A DNA stretch of 64,000 nucleotides from assembly GCF_910580175.1 (NCBI RefSeq), contig NZ_CAJTXD010000004.1:62001-126000 (forward strand), in the 5' to 3' direction. Shown in pieces: positions 46,017-54,543 of this stretch (positions within the stretch are counted from its first letter, which is position 1; each line of letters starts with the position of its first letter). This stretch comes from an uncultured Alistipes sp. (lineage in GTDB: Bacteria > Bacteroidota > Bacteroidia > Bacteroidales > Rikenellaceae). The notes below the pieces were generated by a model. It made no database searches and was not told where the DNA came from. It was given only the letters and a program-made list of their open reading frames with translations. A program made the translations under genes and the position numbers.

Positions 46017-46901
46017 TTAGCCCAGAAGTATGCCGATGGTAAGCAACAGACCGAACAACTGCATGTTGCGGGCCGTTTCGCCTAAACAAACATTCAGTTC
46101 GTCCCCGTGGTCGATGCGGATCATCTTGCGCCACGTCCGAAAGAACGGTATGCCGTAGAGCAGCGGCAGGAATGCGGCCCAAGGTCGTCCGTCGAGACCG
46201 AGCGAAAGCGTGAGCGCCAGAGCGGCGATGCCGAGCGCCAGGTAGCCCCAGCGGCCGGCCTGCTCGCCCAGGATGACGACGATCGTGCGCTTGCCGCATC
46301 GGGCATCTTCGTTACGGTCGCGGAAATTATTGATCCACAGCATGGTATCGATGACCAGTCCGCATGCCAGCGCCGCGGCTGTGATCTGCGGTGTCCAGCA
46401 TCCGGTCTGAATCCAGTAGGTAAAGCAGGCGGGAATCACGCCGAAGAAAGTAACGACGGCCACGTCGCCCAGTCCATGGTAGGCCAGGGGCCAGGGGCCG
46501 GCCGTGTAGAGGTAGGCGAAGAGTATGCAGGCCAGCCCTACGAAGATGAGTTCCCAGCCGCCGAAAAAGAGCAGCCCGCAGCCGACGGTTCCGGCGGCGA
46601 TCGTGAATCCGGCGATGCCGGCTTTCATGGCCGGCAGCGTGATGTAGCCCTTGGCGAATGCGCGGTCGGGGCCGAGGCGGTCGGGCTGGTCAGCGCCCCG
46701 CTGGAAATCCCATAGGTCGTTGACCAGATTGGCTGTGCATTGGGTCAGTACGGCGAAAAGCAAGCACAATGCTGTGATCGTGAGGCTGAATTGTCCGTCG
46801 CTCCAAGCCATGGCCGAGCCGACGGCCACGGGAATGACCGCCGCTCCGAGGCTGTAAGGGCGCACGGCGAGTATCCAGGCGGCTAAAGAATTGGTCTTCA
46901 T
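46017..46901 (-). CDS. menA: 1,4-dihydroxy-2-naphthoate polyprenyltransferase MenA
   Basis: MenA attaches the polyprenyl chain to 1,4-dihydroxy-2-naphthoate, the membrane step of menaquinone synthesis. The 294-residue UbiA-fold protein has about eight helices and both aspartate motifs: NLVNDLWDFQRGAD in the first half and WINNFRDRNEDARCGKRT in the second. It uses the product of a long-chain prenyl synthase such as the one encoded near 31 kb, and its quinone product would serve the sdhCAB complex. Confidence 0.94.
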   Translation of the reverse strand: MKTNSLAAWILAVRPYSLGAAVIPVAVGSAMAWSDGQFSLTITALCLLFAVLTQCTANLVNDLWDFQRGADQPDRLGPDRAFAKGYITLPAMKAGIAGFTIAAGTVGCGLLFFGGWELIFVGLACILFAYLYTAGPWPLAYHGLGDVAVVTFFGVIPACFTYWIQTGCWTPQITAAALACGLVIDTMLWINNFRDRNEDARCGKRTIVVILGEQAGRWGYLALGIAALALTLSLGLDGRPWAAFLPLLYGIPFFRTWRKMIRIDHGDELNVCLGETARNMQLFGLLLTIGILLG

Positions 46902-46957
46902 TGAGTTATTTTTTTGCGGTTTTTATGCTGCGGTTTTTCGCGATGGCCCCGCGTTGT

Positions 46958-47509
46958 TCATCGTATTCGGATGTAAGGTTCGCCCGGCATGCGTTTGCCT
47001 TCGGGAAGCTGGATGCTCACGACGCCTTCGCTTTCGACGGGCCGGCCGTTCTTGAGTGCCGGACGCCACTGCGGTGCTTCGGCCATGGCTTTCAGCACAC
47101 GCCGTTTCAGCCGGCTGTCGGTCGCGTCGAGCACCTGGGTAACGACGGTCGCGCCCTCGGCGGTGACCTTGTAGCGTACGGCCACCCGGGCGGCCGGTTC
47201 GTCGCTGTCCCACCGCACCTGGCGGGCGATGTAGCGCCCGAAAGGAAGCGAGTCGGGGAAAACGGCCGGCGAGTCGTATTTCAAGGTAATGACGACCACG
47301 CCGTTGGATGCCTTGTCGCCGTAGCGGGCTATGGTCTCCTCGTCGGCGGGCAGGCAGTCGATGTGTTCGATATCATCGGTGTCGATCGAGCCGGCCTCTT
47401 CGGCGGGGCATACCTTGCCGTTGACGATGTAAAGCGGCGGACGTTGCTGCGCGGCGAGCGGCATCCCCATGCAGAGAAGCGCCGCCAGGAGAAAAAGATT
47501 ACGGATCAT
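46958..47509 (-). CDS. Secreted protein with a mini TonB-plug-like and a TonB-C-like part
   Basis: The 183-residue product has a signal peptide (NLFLLAALLCMGMPLAAQQ). Residues about 23-77 read like the end of a SusC-type plug domain (RPPLYIVNGK, then IEHIDCLPADEETIARYGDK and ASNGVVVITLK). Residues about 90-178 read like a TonB C-terminal domain (VRYKVTAEGATVVTQVLDAT, then LKAMAEAPQWRPALKNGRPV). No membrane anchor, proline-rich spacer or barrel is present. Both assignments are by eye. A periplasmic adaptor or decoy in TonB signalling is possible but unproven. Confidence 0.6.
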   Translation of the reverse strand: MIRNLFLLAALLCMGMPLAAQQRPPLYIVNGKVCPAEEAGSIDTDDIEHIDCLPADEETIARYGDKASNGVVVITLKYDSPAVFPDSLPFGRYIARQVRWDSDEPAARVAVRYKVTAEGATVVTQVLDATDSRLKRRVLKAMAEAPQWRPALKNGRPVESEGVVSIQLPEGKRMPGEPYIRIR

Positions 47510-47554
47510 GGCAGACTTTTTTGCCGAACGCTTCGGGTGCCTGAAAAATTGCCT

Positions 47555-48640
47555 TTAGAGTTCGCTTTCCTTGAGCCGCTCGGCGTTCTCGGCCACGATC
47601 AGATGGTCGATGCAGTCCTGGATGTCGCCGTCCATGAAAGCTGCCAGGTTGTAGATCGTGTAGTTGATGCGGTGGTCGGTAATGCGCCCCTGCGGGTAGT
47701 TGTAGGTGCGGATCTTGGCCGAGCGGTCGCCCGTCGAGACCATCGTCTTGCGCTTGGAGGCGATTTCGTCCAGATACTTGGAATATTCCAGGTTGAAGAC
47801 GCGCGTGCGCAACTCCTCGAACGCCTTGTCGAAGTTCTTGAGCTGCGATTTCTGGTCCTGGCACTGCACGACGATGCCTGTGGGGATGTGGGTCAGGCGG
47901 ATGGCCGAATAGGTCGTGTTGACCGACTGGCCGCCCGGCCCCGAGGCGCAGAAGATGTCCTTGCGGATGTCGTTCATCGAGATTTCGATGTCGAATTCTT
48001 CGGCTTCGGGAAGCACGGCTACCGAGGCTGCCGAGGTGTGGACGCGTCCCTGGGTCTCGGTCTGCGGCACGCGCTGCACGCGGTGGACGCCCGACTCGTA
48101 CTTGAGCGTTCCGTAGACGTTCTGTCCCGAGACTTTCATCACCACTTCCTTGTAGCCGCCGGCAGCGCCTTCCGAGAAGGAGGTGAGTTCGTAGCGCCAC
48201 CCTTTCGACTCGACATACTTGGTGTACATGCGCAGCAGGTCGCCTGCGAAGATGGCCGCCTCGTCGCCGCCCGTGCCGCCGCGGATCTCGACGATGGCGT
48301 TCTTCGAGTCCTGCGGATCCTTGGGGATGAGCAGCAGCTTGATTTCCTCCTCCATGCGGTCGATGGCCGGTTCGAGTTCGGCGATCTCCTCGCGGGCCAT
48401 TTCGCGCATCTCCTCGTCCTTGTCGTTGAGCAGCACGTCTTTGGCTTCGGAGAGGTTGGCGATGGCCGTGCGGAAGCGCTCCGACGTTTCGATGATCGGT
48501 TCGAGTTCCTTATACTCCTTGTTGAGCTGCACGAACTGCTTCACGTCGGCGATCACTTCGGGGTCGGTAAGTTTCTGCCCGATCTCCTCGTATTTGAGTT
48601 TCAGCCCGTCGAGACGGGTCAGGATGGAAAGGTCTGCCAT
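47555..48640 (-). CDS. prfA: Peptide chain release factor 1
   Basis: RF1 ends translation at UAA and UAG. The 361-residue product has the catalytic GGQ in ASGPGGQSVNTTYSAIRLTH near residue 230 and the codon-recognition region around HRVQRVPQTETQGRVHTSAA. I start at MADLSILTRLDGL; the frame is open for 325 codons upstream, but that part runs through the repeat array and the antisense of a glycosyltransferase gene. Confidence 0.96.
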   Translation of the reverse strand: MADLSILTRLDGLKLKYEEIGQKLTDPEVIADVKQFVQLNKEYKELEPIIETSERFRTAIANLSEAKDVLLNDKDEEMREMAREEIAELEPAIDRMEEEIKLLLIPKDPQDSKNAIVEIRGGTGGDEAAIFAGDLLRMYTKYVESKGWRYELTSFSEGAAGGYKEVVMKVSGQNVYGTLKYESGVHRVQRVPQTETQGRVHTSAASVAVLPEAEEFDIEISMNDIRKDIFCASGPGGQSVNTTYSAIRLTHIPTGIVVQCQDQKSQLKNFDKAFEELRTRVFNLEYSKYLDEIASKRKTMVSTGDRSAKIRTYNYPQGRITDHRINYTIYNLAAFMDGDIQDCIDHLIVAENAERLKESEL

Positions 48641-48662
48641 AAAAGTGTCTTTGCTTAAGACG

Positions 48663-48810
48663 CAAAGATACGAATAAGCGAGCGCAAAAGCAAGTTTACT
48701 TGCATTTTGCCGAGCGGGAGCGTCTTGGGCGCAGCCAAAGTCGAAAAGCCGGGAGTAAAAGAGGGGGCGGTTTTGCCCGAATATCGTATCTTGGACGCGG
48801 TCGAATGATA
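48663..48810 (-). repeat. Tandem promoter-bearing repeats upstream of prfA (locus B)
   Basis: On the minus strand a full box TATCTTTG lies at 48663-48670 and a decayed box (CGACTTTG) at 48736-48743, 73 bases apart. The gene-proximal unit contains the 53 bases identical to locus A, including the hairpin, and the shared GGCTGCGCCCAAGA block. A third, more diverged relic (GCGTCCAAGATACG) lies near 48795. The boxes face prfA. On the plus strand a hairpin CGGGAATC-CT-GATTCCCG lies at 48813-48830, just beyond the array. Confidence 0.75.
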
Positions 48811-48865
48811 ATCGGGAATCCTGATTCCCGGCAGGTTTTTCCGTATAAATTGTTATCTTCGCATC

Positions 48866-49756
48866 ATGATTCGTTTGTCGCTCGTCATCCCTACGCACAA
48901 CCGGGCTGCTTCGTTGTTGGAGCTGCTCGAATCGGTGGTGCGGCAGACGGCCGATCCGGCAGCGTGGGAATGCGTGGTGGTCGACAACGCCTCGACCGAC
49001 GATACGTCCGTACGCTTCGCCGCTTTCGCCGCCTCCCACCCGGATTTCAACTTGCGGATGGTCTACGAACCCGAACCCGGGGTTTCGCACGCCCGCAACC
49101 GGGGTTTTCAGGAGGCGCGGGCCGCGAGGGTGGCGGCGGTCGACGACGACGAGCGCATCAACGAGGGTTTCGTCGCTGCCTATCTGGATTTCTTCGCTGC
49201 GCATCCCGATGCTGTGGTGGCCGGGGGGCGTATCGTGGCGGAATATACGACTGCACGGCCGCGCTGGATGTCGAAATATACCGAGATGCCCGTGGCCAAT
49301 CCGATGGATTTCGGCCCGGAGGTGCGTCCGTTTCCGCGCGGGCGGGTGCCGGGCGGCGGCAACATGGCGTTCCGGCGCGACGCGGCGCTGCGTTACGGCG
49401 GGTTCGACGTGTCGTTGGGGCGTGTGGGCCGCGAGTTGATCGGCGGCGAGGAGAACGATCTGTTCGAGCGGATGCTGCGGGGCGGCGAGACGATCTGGTA
49501 TGTACCCGGCGCTGTGATATGGCATATCATCCCGCCCGAAAAACTGACCGAGTCTTATTTTCGGCGCTTGTGTTGCAACGTCGGCCGGAGCCAGCGGCTG
49601 CGGGCTGCGATCCATCGCCGCCGGTGCAAAGCGCGGATACTCGAAATCATGAAATGGGGCGCTACGCTGCTGCTGTGTTGCACGATGCGGCCTTCTCAGG
49701 CCCGCTGGCTGTTAAAAATGCGGTGGCATATCTCCCGGGGGCTGTTTTTCGAATAA
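48866..49756 (+). CDS. Glycosyltransferase family 2 protein
   Basis: The 296-residue protein has the GT2 (GT-A) fold: RLSLVIPTHNRAASLLELLE at the N-terminus, VVVDNASTDDTSVRF, the arginine segment GVSHARNRGFQEA, and the metal-binding VAAVDDDERINEGF. The acceptor-side region has GRVPGGGNMAFRRDAALRYG and GGEENDLFERMLRGG. It probably adds a sugar to a surface polysaccharide or glycolipid. It is a lone gene; a box TATCTTCG ends five bases before the ATG, so the message may be almost leaderless. Confidence 0.88.
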   Translation: MIRLSLVIPTHNRAASLLELLESVVRQTADPAAWECVVVDNASTDDTSVRFAAFAASHPDFNLRMVYEPEPGVSHARNRGFQEARAARVAAVDDDERINEGFVAAYLDFFAAHPDAVVAGGRIVAEYTTARPRWMSKYTEMPVANPMDFGPEVRPFPRGRVPGGGNMAFRRDAALRYGGFDVSLGRVGRELIGGEENDLFERMLRGGETIWYVPGAVIWHIIPPEKLTESYFRRLCCNVGRSQRLRAAIHRRRCKARILEIMKWGATLLLCCTMRPSQARWLLKMRWHISRGLFFE

Positions 49757-49760
49757 AACA

Positions 49761-49790
49761 GGAGGGAGCGCCTTCTCGGACACTCCCTCC
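49761..49790. terminator. Hairpin terminator between the GT2 and PfkB-family genes
   Basis: Arms GGAGGGAG and CTCCCTCC enclose a 14-base loop between two convergent genes. On the minus strand the stem is followed by TGTTTTATTC, so it probably serves the kinase gene best. Confidence 0.55.
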
Positions 49791-49811
49791 CGCTTCTTCT
49801 TCGCCGCCTGC

Positions 49812-50822
49812 TCAAAACAGGTACTTTTCGGTCTTTACCTTGTTGACCAGACGGTAAATGTCTTTCCAGGCATCTTCGCCGAACGTGGTGCCCACGACTT
49901 CGATCACTTTGCCGGCCGTGATGGCACCGATCGTGCCGCACTGGCGCAGCGACAGCCCGTCGCACAATCCCGAAAGGAACCCCGCGGCATAGAAATCGCC
50001 CGCACCGGTGGTGTCGACGCGTTTGGCTGCCGCCATGATGCCTACGTGCACTACTTCGTCGCCCTGCTTGATCAGGGCGCCTCGCGTGCCGATCTTCACT
50101 ACGGCCAGCTCGCACATGCCCGAAATCATCTGAAGCGCATTGAGCGGCTCGGCCTCGCAGGTAAACGCTTTGGCTTCGTCCTCGTTGGCGAAAACGATGT
50201 CTACGAAACTGCTTACCAGGTCGCGCAGGAACACCAGATTCTCGGCCACGATGTTGAAGCTCGCCAGGTCGATCGCTACTTTCAGTCCGCAGGCCTTGGC
50301 CGTCTCGGCCGCCTTGCGGATCAGGGCGTGATCCTGAACCAGGTAGCCTTCGACGTAAAGGCAGTCGTAGCCCTCGAAGATGGCGGGGGCGATCTCTTCG
50401 GCGCTCAATTCGAGCGCCGCACCCAAGTGGGTAACCATCGTTCGTTCGCCGTCCGGCGAGATGAGCGACACGCATTTGCCCGAACGCTCCTTGCCGCGGA
50501 AGACCACCGGCGCGACCTTGAGGTTTTCGAGCGCCTGGACGAAGAAGTCGCCCGTGGTGTCCTGTCCCACCTTGCCGATGAAGCCCACTTTGCAGCCCAG
50601 CTGCGCCATGGCGCGGATGGTATTGCCGGCCGAGCCGCCCAGCGAGAGCGAGTAGGGAAGTCCGGCCACCGACTTGGAGATGTCGGTTTGCAGGCGGGTG
50701 TCCACCAGGTTCATCGAGCCTTTGGGCAGGTCGAAGCGCTCCAGCACGGAGTCGGTTTTCAGGTTGACCAGCATGTCGGTCAGCGCGTTGCCGATGCCAA
50801 TAACGCGGTTTATCGTCAGCAT
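49812..50822 (-). CDS. PfkB family kinase, adenosine kinase-like
   Basis: The 336-residue protein belongs to the PfkB/ribokinase group. It has the N-terminal GIGNALTDMLVNL, the first signature with LSLGGSAGNTIRAMAQLG, and the C-terminal ATP/anion-hole signature KRVDTTGAGDFYAAGFLSGL with the catalytic aspartate. The overall pattern (TRLQTDISKS, GDEVVHVGIMAAA) is close to bacterial adenosine kinase-like members; a sugar kinase cannot be excluded. pfkA lies 24 bases upstream on the same strand, so the two may be co-transcribed. Confidence 0.85.
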   Translation of the reverse strand: MLTINRVIGIGNALTDMLVNLKTDSVLERFDLPKGSMNLVDTRLQTDISKSVAGLPYSLSLGGSAGNTIRAMAQLGCKVGFIGKVGQDTTGDFFVQALENLKVAPVVFRGKERSGKCVSLISPDGERTMVTHLGAALELSAEEIAPAIFEGYDCLYVEGYLVQDHALIRKAAETAKACGLKVAIDLASFNIVAENLVFLRDLVSSFVDIVFANEDEAKAFTCEAEPLNALQMISGMCELAVVKIGTRGALIKQGDEVVHVGIMAAAKRVDTTGAGDFYAAGFLSGLCDGLSLRQCGTIGAITAGKVIEVVGTTFGEDAWKDIYRLVNKVKTEKYLF

Positions 50823-50846
50823 GAGTTCGGGTTTAGGGTCGCAGGA

Positions 50847-51827
50847 TTATATCGAAAGGATTTTTACCAGATCGAGGTTTTGACGGTCGATGCCTTTGTT
50901 GTGTTTTACGGCCTTGGAGAAGGGCACGTAGACGATCTTGCCGTTCTCGGTGCCGATCATCACGTTGCGCTGTCCCTCCATGATCGCTTCGATGGCTGCT
51001 TCGCCCATGCGCGAGGCCAGGATGCGGTCGAAAGCCGTGGGCGAGCCGCCGCGCTGGATGTGGCCCAGGATCGTGACGCGCGCGTCGTATTGCGGGAATT
51101 CTTTCTTGACGCGTTCGGCCAAAGCTGTGGCGCCGCCCGTCAGGGGATTCTCGGCTACGATGACGATCGCCGAATTCTTGCTCTTGCGGAAGCCGTGGTT
51201 GATGAGTTCGGCCAGCTGGTCGACTTCGGTCTCCATCTCGGGGATGATCGCTGCTTCGGAACCGGTAGCCAGAGCGCTGTTGAGCGCCAGGTAGCCGGCC
51301 GTGTGGCCCATGACCTCCACGAAAAAGAGGCGTTCGTGGCTCGACGCCGTGTCGCGCAGCTTGTCGACGGCCTCCATGATGGTGTTCAGTGCCGTGTCGT
51401 AGCCGATCGTCGAGTCGGTGCCGCCCAGGTCGTTGTCGATGGTGCCCGGAAGTCCCACGATCGGTACGTTGTACTCCTGCGCGAAGATGCCGGCGCCCGT
51501 GAGCGAACCGTCGCCGCCGATGACCACCAAGGCGTCGATGCCGGCGGCCACCATGTTGTCGTAGGCTTGCTTGCGTCCTTCGGGCGTGGCGAACTCCTTG
51601 CATCGGGCGGTTTTCAGAATCGTGCCGCCCAGCTGGATGATGTTGCTGACGCTCTGCGATTTGAAGTCGACGATCTCATTGAACACCAGGCCTTTGTAGC
51701 CGCGCATGACTCCTTTCACGGCAAAGCCGTTGTAGATCGCGCTGCGGGTTACCGCACGGATTGCCGCATTCATGCCGGGGGCGTCGCCTCCCGACGTGAG
51801 AATGCCGATACATTTGATACTTGCCAT
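50847..51827 (-). CDS. pfkA: ATP-dependent 6-phosphofructokinase
   Basis: PfkA makes fructose 1,6-bisphosphate, the committed step of glycolysis. The 326-residue product has GILTSGGDAPGMNAAIRAVT at the N-terminus, the ATP site VIGGDGSLTGA, the catalytic motif VGLPGTIDNDLGGTDSTIGY, and MGHTAGYLALNSAL. The GGDGS pattern fits the ATP-dependent form. An effector-site arginine cluster is present in the usual region. Its promoter lies about 28 bases upstream. Confidence 0.97.
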   Translation of the reverse strand: MASIKCIGILTSGGDAPGMNAAIRAVTRSAIYNGFAVKGVMRGYKGLVFNEIVDFKSQSVSNIIQLGGTILKTARCKEFATPEGRKQAYDNMVAAGIDALVVIGGDGSLTGAGIFAQEYNVPIVGLPGTIDNDLGGTDSTIGYDTALNTIMEAVDKLRDTASSHERLFFVEVMGHTAGYLALNSALATGSEAAIIPEMETEVDQLAELINHGFRKSKNSAIVIVAENPLTGGATALAERVKKEFPQYDARVTILGHIQRGGSPTAFDRILASRMGEAAIEAIMEGQRNVMIGTENGKIVYVPFSKAVKHNKGIDRQNLDLVKILSI

Positions 51828-51854
51828 AGTTTACCGTTAACTAACAAAACCGGT

Positions 51855-51862
51855 CAAAGTTA
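51855..51862 (-). promoter_or_regulatory. pfkA promoter -7 box
   Basis: The minus strand reads TAACTTTG, a match to TAnnTTTG, 28 bases before the pfkA ATG. Confidence 0.5.
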
Positions 51863-51882
51863 ATAATTATTTCAAATTTCTC

Positions 51883-51920
51883 AAAAAATGCCGGGCGGAG
51901 TCGCAACCCTGCCCGGCATT
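51883..51920 (-). terminator. Terminator of the PspC-DUF2807 operon
   Basis: The arms GCCCGGCAT (minus strand 3' part) and ATGCCGGGC form a 9- to 10-bp stem with a 14-base loop, followed on the minus strand by six T residues. It lies directly after the large PspC gene. Confidence 0.75.
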
Positions 51921-51944
51921 GTCGTTCCGTCGTTTCGACGCTTC

Positions 51945-53282
51945 TTATTCAGTGGTGCCGTCCGCAGCGTTGTCCCTTGTCCGGGATGCCGGTTTGCGCG
52001 CCGTTTTGTTCGTTTTTCTGTCTGCCGGTTCGTCGGTCTGCACGGTGGCAGCGATGCGCTTGCCGTCGGAAGTGATGTCCAGGCGGGATTTTTCCTTGTC
52101 GACCACGATGTCCAGTCCTTTCGAGGGGACGGTTATATGGACGGACTTCAAGTCGTTTTCGACGATTTGTTCATCTTCGAATTCGTTGAGCATCCGTTCC
52201 AGGGTCGTCGTGTCGCCGTCGATGACCACTTTGCTTTGGAGCATGCGCCCCATCGTCTTGTATTTGTGGCTTATTCCTGTGCTTACGTTTTCGCGCACGG
52301 CCAGGCACGAGAGTGCGACGATGTTCGTCAGCCACAGCAGGAAGAAGATCAGCACCGTCTTGCCGCCCGGCTTGCGCGAGGCGATCAGACACATCATGAC
52401 GTAGATCAGCAGGATGACCGGAATGAGCAGGGCGAAGATGCCGAGAATCGGCAGCCACAGCGACATGTCGTGCAGGAACGCCGGCGAGAGCGGCAGATCG
52501 TGGCCGCCCACCAGCAGGGCGAACAGCCCGATGATCAGGGCGCAGGCCAGCATGATGAATCCGAAGACCAGCAGCCCGGCGAAAATCTTGCAGAGCATCA
52601 GCACGATCTTGCCCATGACCGAAACCGCTTCGGCGATTACCGGTTTGGCATGTCCGTCGGGGTCGTAGGCTCCTGCGGCGGCCGTCGTGCGGCGGATGGT
52701 CTGTTCGGTAATCTTTTCGCCGTTCATCTCCAGTTTCTGACGGGCGGTGCGGGCCGCCGGCACAGCGAACCACATGATCAGGTAGCAGATGATGAAGATG
52801 CCGAACAGATTGGCCATCATCGGCCCTGTCCAGCGCAGCAGCGGCACCCACTGGAAGCAGGTAAGCAGCAGCGGCAGGAAGAGCGCCAGCCGCACCCACA
52901 CGGGGTCGATGTCGAAGTATTTGCCGATGCCCGAGCAGACGCCGCCCAACTTGGCGTTGTCGCTGTCGCGGTAGAGGCGGCGGGGGATGCGCGGCCCGCC
53001 GCGGCGGGCGTCGTCCAGATCGGCGTCGGAGATGTCCGCGGCCGAACCCATCTGGCGGATGATGTTCTGCACCAGGGGCAGCTCGACCACGTGGGTGTTG
53101 TCCTGCGCCGAGAGGATCAGTTCGGCGATGCGCGCCTCGATGTCGGCCACGATCTCTTCGCCGTCGGCCGAATTCTCATAGCTTTTCTTCAGGCTCTCGA
53201 TGTAGGCGGCGAGCGCTTCGTAGGCGTCGGTGTCCAGTGTAAAGGCCACGCCCGAGAGACTGCATTTTTTTACCTCTTTCAT
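51945..53282 (-). CDS. Large PspC-domain membrane protein
   Basis: The 445-residue protein starts with a conserved N-terminal region (MKEVKKCSLSGVAFTLDTDA, a segment also found in the 164-residue PspC paralogue upstream), followed by the PspC domain (RDSDNAKLGGVCSGIGKYFD and a helix). It then has several more helices (residues about 125-335) and a C-terminal soluble part related to the tail of DUF2807/PspC proteins. PspC in enterobacteria senses envelope stress and controls PspA. No PspA gene is visible here, so the partner is unknown. It is the last gene of the operon. Confidence 0.85.
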   Translation of the reverse strand: MKEVKKCSLSGVAFTLDTDAYEALAAYIESLKKSYENSADGEEIVADIEARIAELILSAQDNTHVVELPLVQNIIRQMGSAADISDADLDDARRGGPRIPRRLYRDSDNAKLGGVCSGIGKYFDIDPVWVRLALFLPLLLTCFQWVPLLRWTGPMMANLFGIFIICYLIMWFAVPAARTARQKLEMNGEKITEQTIRRTTAAAGAYDPDGHAKPVIAEAVSVMGKIVLMLCKIFAGLLVFGFIMLACALIIGLFALLVGGHDLPLSPAFLHDMSLWLPILGIFALLIPVILLIYVMMCLIASRKPGGKTVLIFFLLWLTNIVALSCLAVRENVSTGISHKYKTMGRMLQSKVVIDGDTTTLERMLNEFEDEQIVENDLKSVHITVPSKGLDIVVDKEKSRLDITSDGKRIAATVQTDEPADRKTNKTARKPASRTRDNAADGTTE

Positions 53283-53300
53283 GATATCTTGCGATCTGGG

Positions 53301-54203
53301 TTATTCGGCGTGCACGCTGCCGCCGCTCGATTTGCTGATGCGGGTTTCGCATCGGCCCGAATAGCGGATGAGCGAACCGCTCGAAGCCTTGGCCTGGAGA
53401 CGTTCCGTACAGCGGATGCGGGCCGAGGAGCCGCTCGACGTCTCGATATCGTAGTGCTGCACGGCGAAGTTCTTGGCCGTTAATTTCGAGGCCGAGCTGA
53501 GGTCGGCTTCGCACTCCTGCGCCGTGCCTTCGATTTCGATCTTCGAGGCGCTCGACGCGGCGATGTCGCACTTCGCAGCGTTGACCGTGGCTTCGATTTG
53601 CGAGGCGCTCGATGTCTCGATGTCGCAGTCGGTGGCCTTTACCGTGGCTTCGATCATTGCAGCGCTCGATGCGTCGATCTTGCACTCCGTAGCTTCGACG
53701 GCTGCGACGATGCGGGCGGCGCTCGATGCCGAGAGCTTCGTTTTCGCGGCGGTCAGCGGCTGCTTGCAGCGAATCTGCGCCGCGCTGTTCGCCACCAGGC
53801 TGCGGAGTCCGTCGGGATGGGGTGCCGTGACGGAGACATGACAGTCGCGCAAATCCTTGACCGACCGGTCGATGCCGACTTTGAGCTTGCCTTCCTCGAC
53901 GGTCACGATGACCTTGTCGATCAGGTTGTCGTCGGCGTCGATGCGTGCGGTGCGGCTTTCCGTGCCGGTCACGATGACTTCTACGCTGCGCGAGGCTTCG
54001 ATGGCCTGGAATGCCGGCACCTCCTGCATGCGGGTAACGATTCGGCCGCTGCCTTTCACGCGCTGGGCAAAGAAACGTTCGTCGGCGAACACTTTTTTTG
54101 CCGTCAGTCCCAGCAGACAGCCGATGATGGCGGCCAGGAATCCCAGGCCGGCGATGAGCAGAAAGAGTTTTTTCATAATCGTGGAGTGTTGGTTCGGGTT
54201 CAT
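53301..54203 (-). CDS. DUF2807 (head GIN domain) protein
   Basis: The 300-residue protein has an N-terminal signal or anchor helix (KKLFLLIAGLGFLAAIIGCL) and a long repetitive beta domain in which similar strands recur every ~20 residues (LSASSAARIVAAVEATECKI, DASSAAMIEATVKATDCDIE and further copies). This is the DUF2807 beta-helix pattern of Bacteroidota. The ATG at 54203 overlaps the PadR stop as ATGA, which suggests coupling; an ATG nine codons later gives the bare signal sequence. It may act at the cell surface or in the periplasm, with an unknown partner. Confidence 0.87.
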   Translation of the reverse strand: MNPNQHSTIMKKLFLLIAGLGFLAAIIGCLLGLTAKKVFADERFFAQRVKGSGRIVTRMQEVPAFQAIEASRSVEVIVTGTESRTARIDADDNLIDKVIVTVEEGKLKVGIDRSVKDLRDCHVSVTAPHPDGLRSLVANSAAQIRCKQPLTAAKTKLSASSAARIVAAVEATECKIDASSAAMIEATVKATDCDIETSSASQIEATVNAAKCDIAASSASKIEIEGTAQECEADLSSASKLTAKNFAVQHYDIETSSGSSARIRCTERLQAKASSGSLIRYSGRCETRISKSSGGSVHAE

Positions 54204-54538
54204 ATTTCGGTTTTGCCGTGGCGGATGGTGCGGATCTGTCCGACCAGCTCGTCCCAGGCCTGATCGAGGGCCGTCAAATACTCGCGGCCTTTCTCCGTGA
54301 GGGTGTAGTATTTGCGCGGCGGGCCTTGCGGCGACTCTTCCCAGCGGTAGGTCAGCAGCCCGGCGTTCTTCTGGCGCGTGAGGATCGGGTAGAGCGTACC
54401 CTCGACCACGATCATCTCGGTTTGCTTCAGCTCGGCGATGATCTTCGGGGCGTAGGAATCCCCGCGCGAGAGAATGGCCAGGATGCAGTACTCCAGGATG
54501 CCCTTGCGCATCTGCGCCTTTACGTTGTCTTCAGCCAT
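54200..54538 (-). CDS. PadR family transcriptional regulator
   Basis: The 112-residue protein is a PadR-type winged helix: KGILEYCILAILSRGDSYAP, VEGTLYPILTRQKNAGLLTY and the wing PQGPPRKYYTLTEKGREYL, with a C-terminal helix. PadR proteins usually repress nearby genes and respond to small molecules or antimicrobials. It lies between the PspC genes and DUF2807, and so probably autoregulates this operon. I start at ATG; TTG three codons upstream overlaps the PspC stop. Confidence 0.92.
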   Translation of the reverse strand: MAEDNVKAQMRKGILEYCILAILSRGDSYAPKIIAELKQTEMIVVEGTLYPILTRQKNAGLLTYRWEESPQGPPRKYYTLTEKGREYLTALDQAWDELVGQIRTIRHGKTEI

Positions 54539-54543
54539 AGCGG

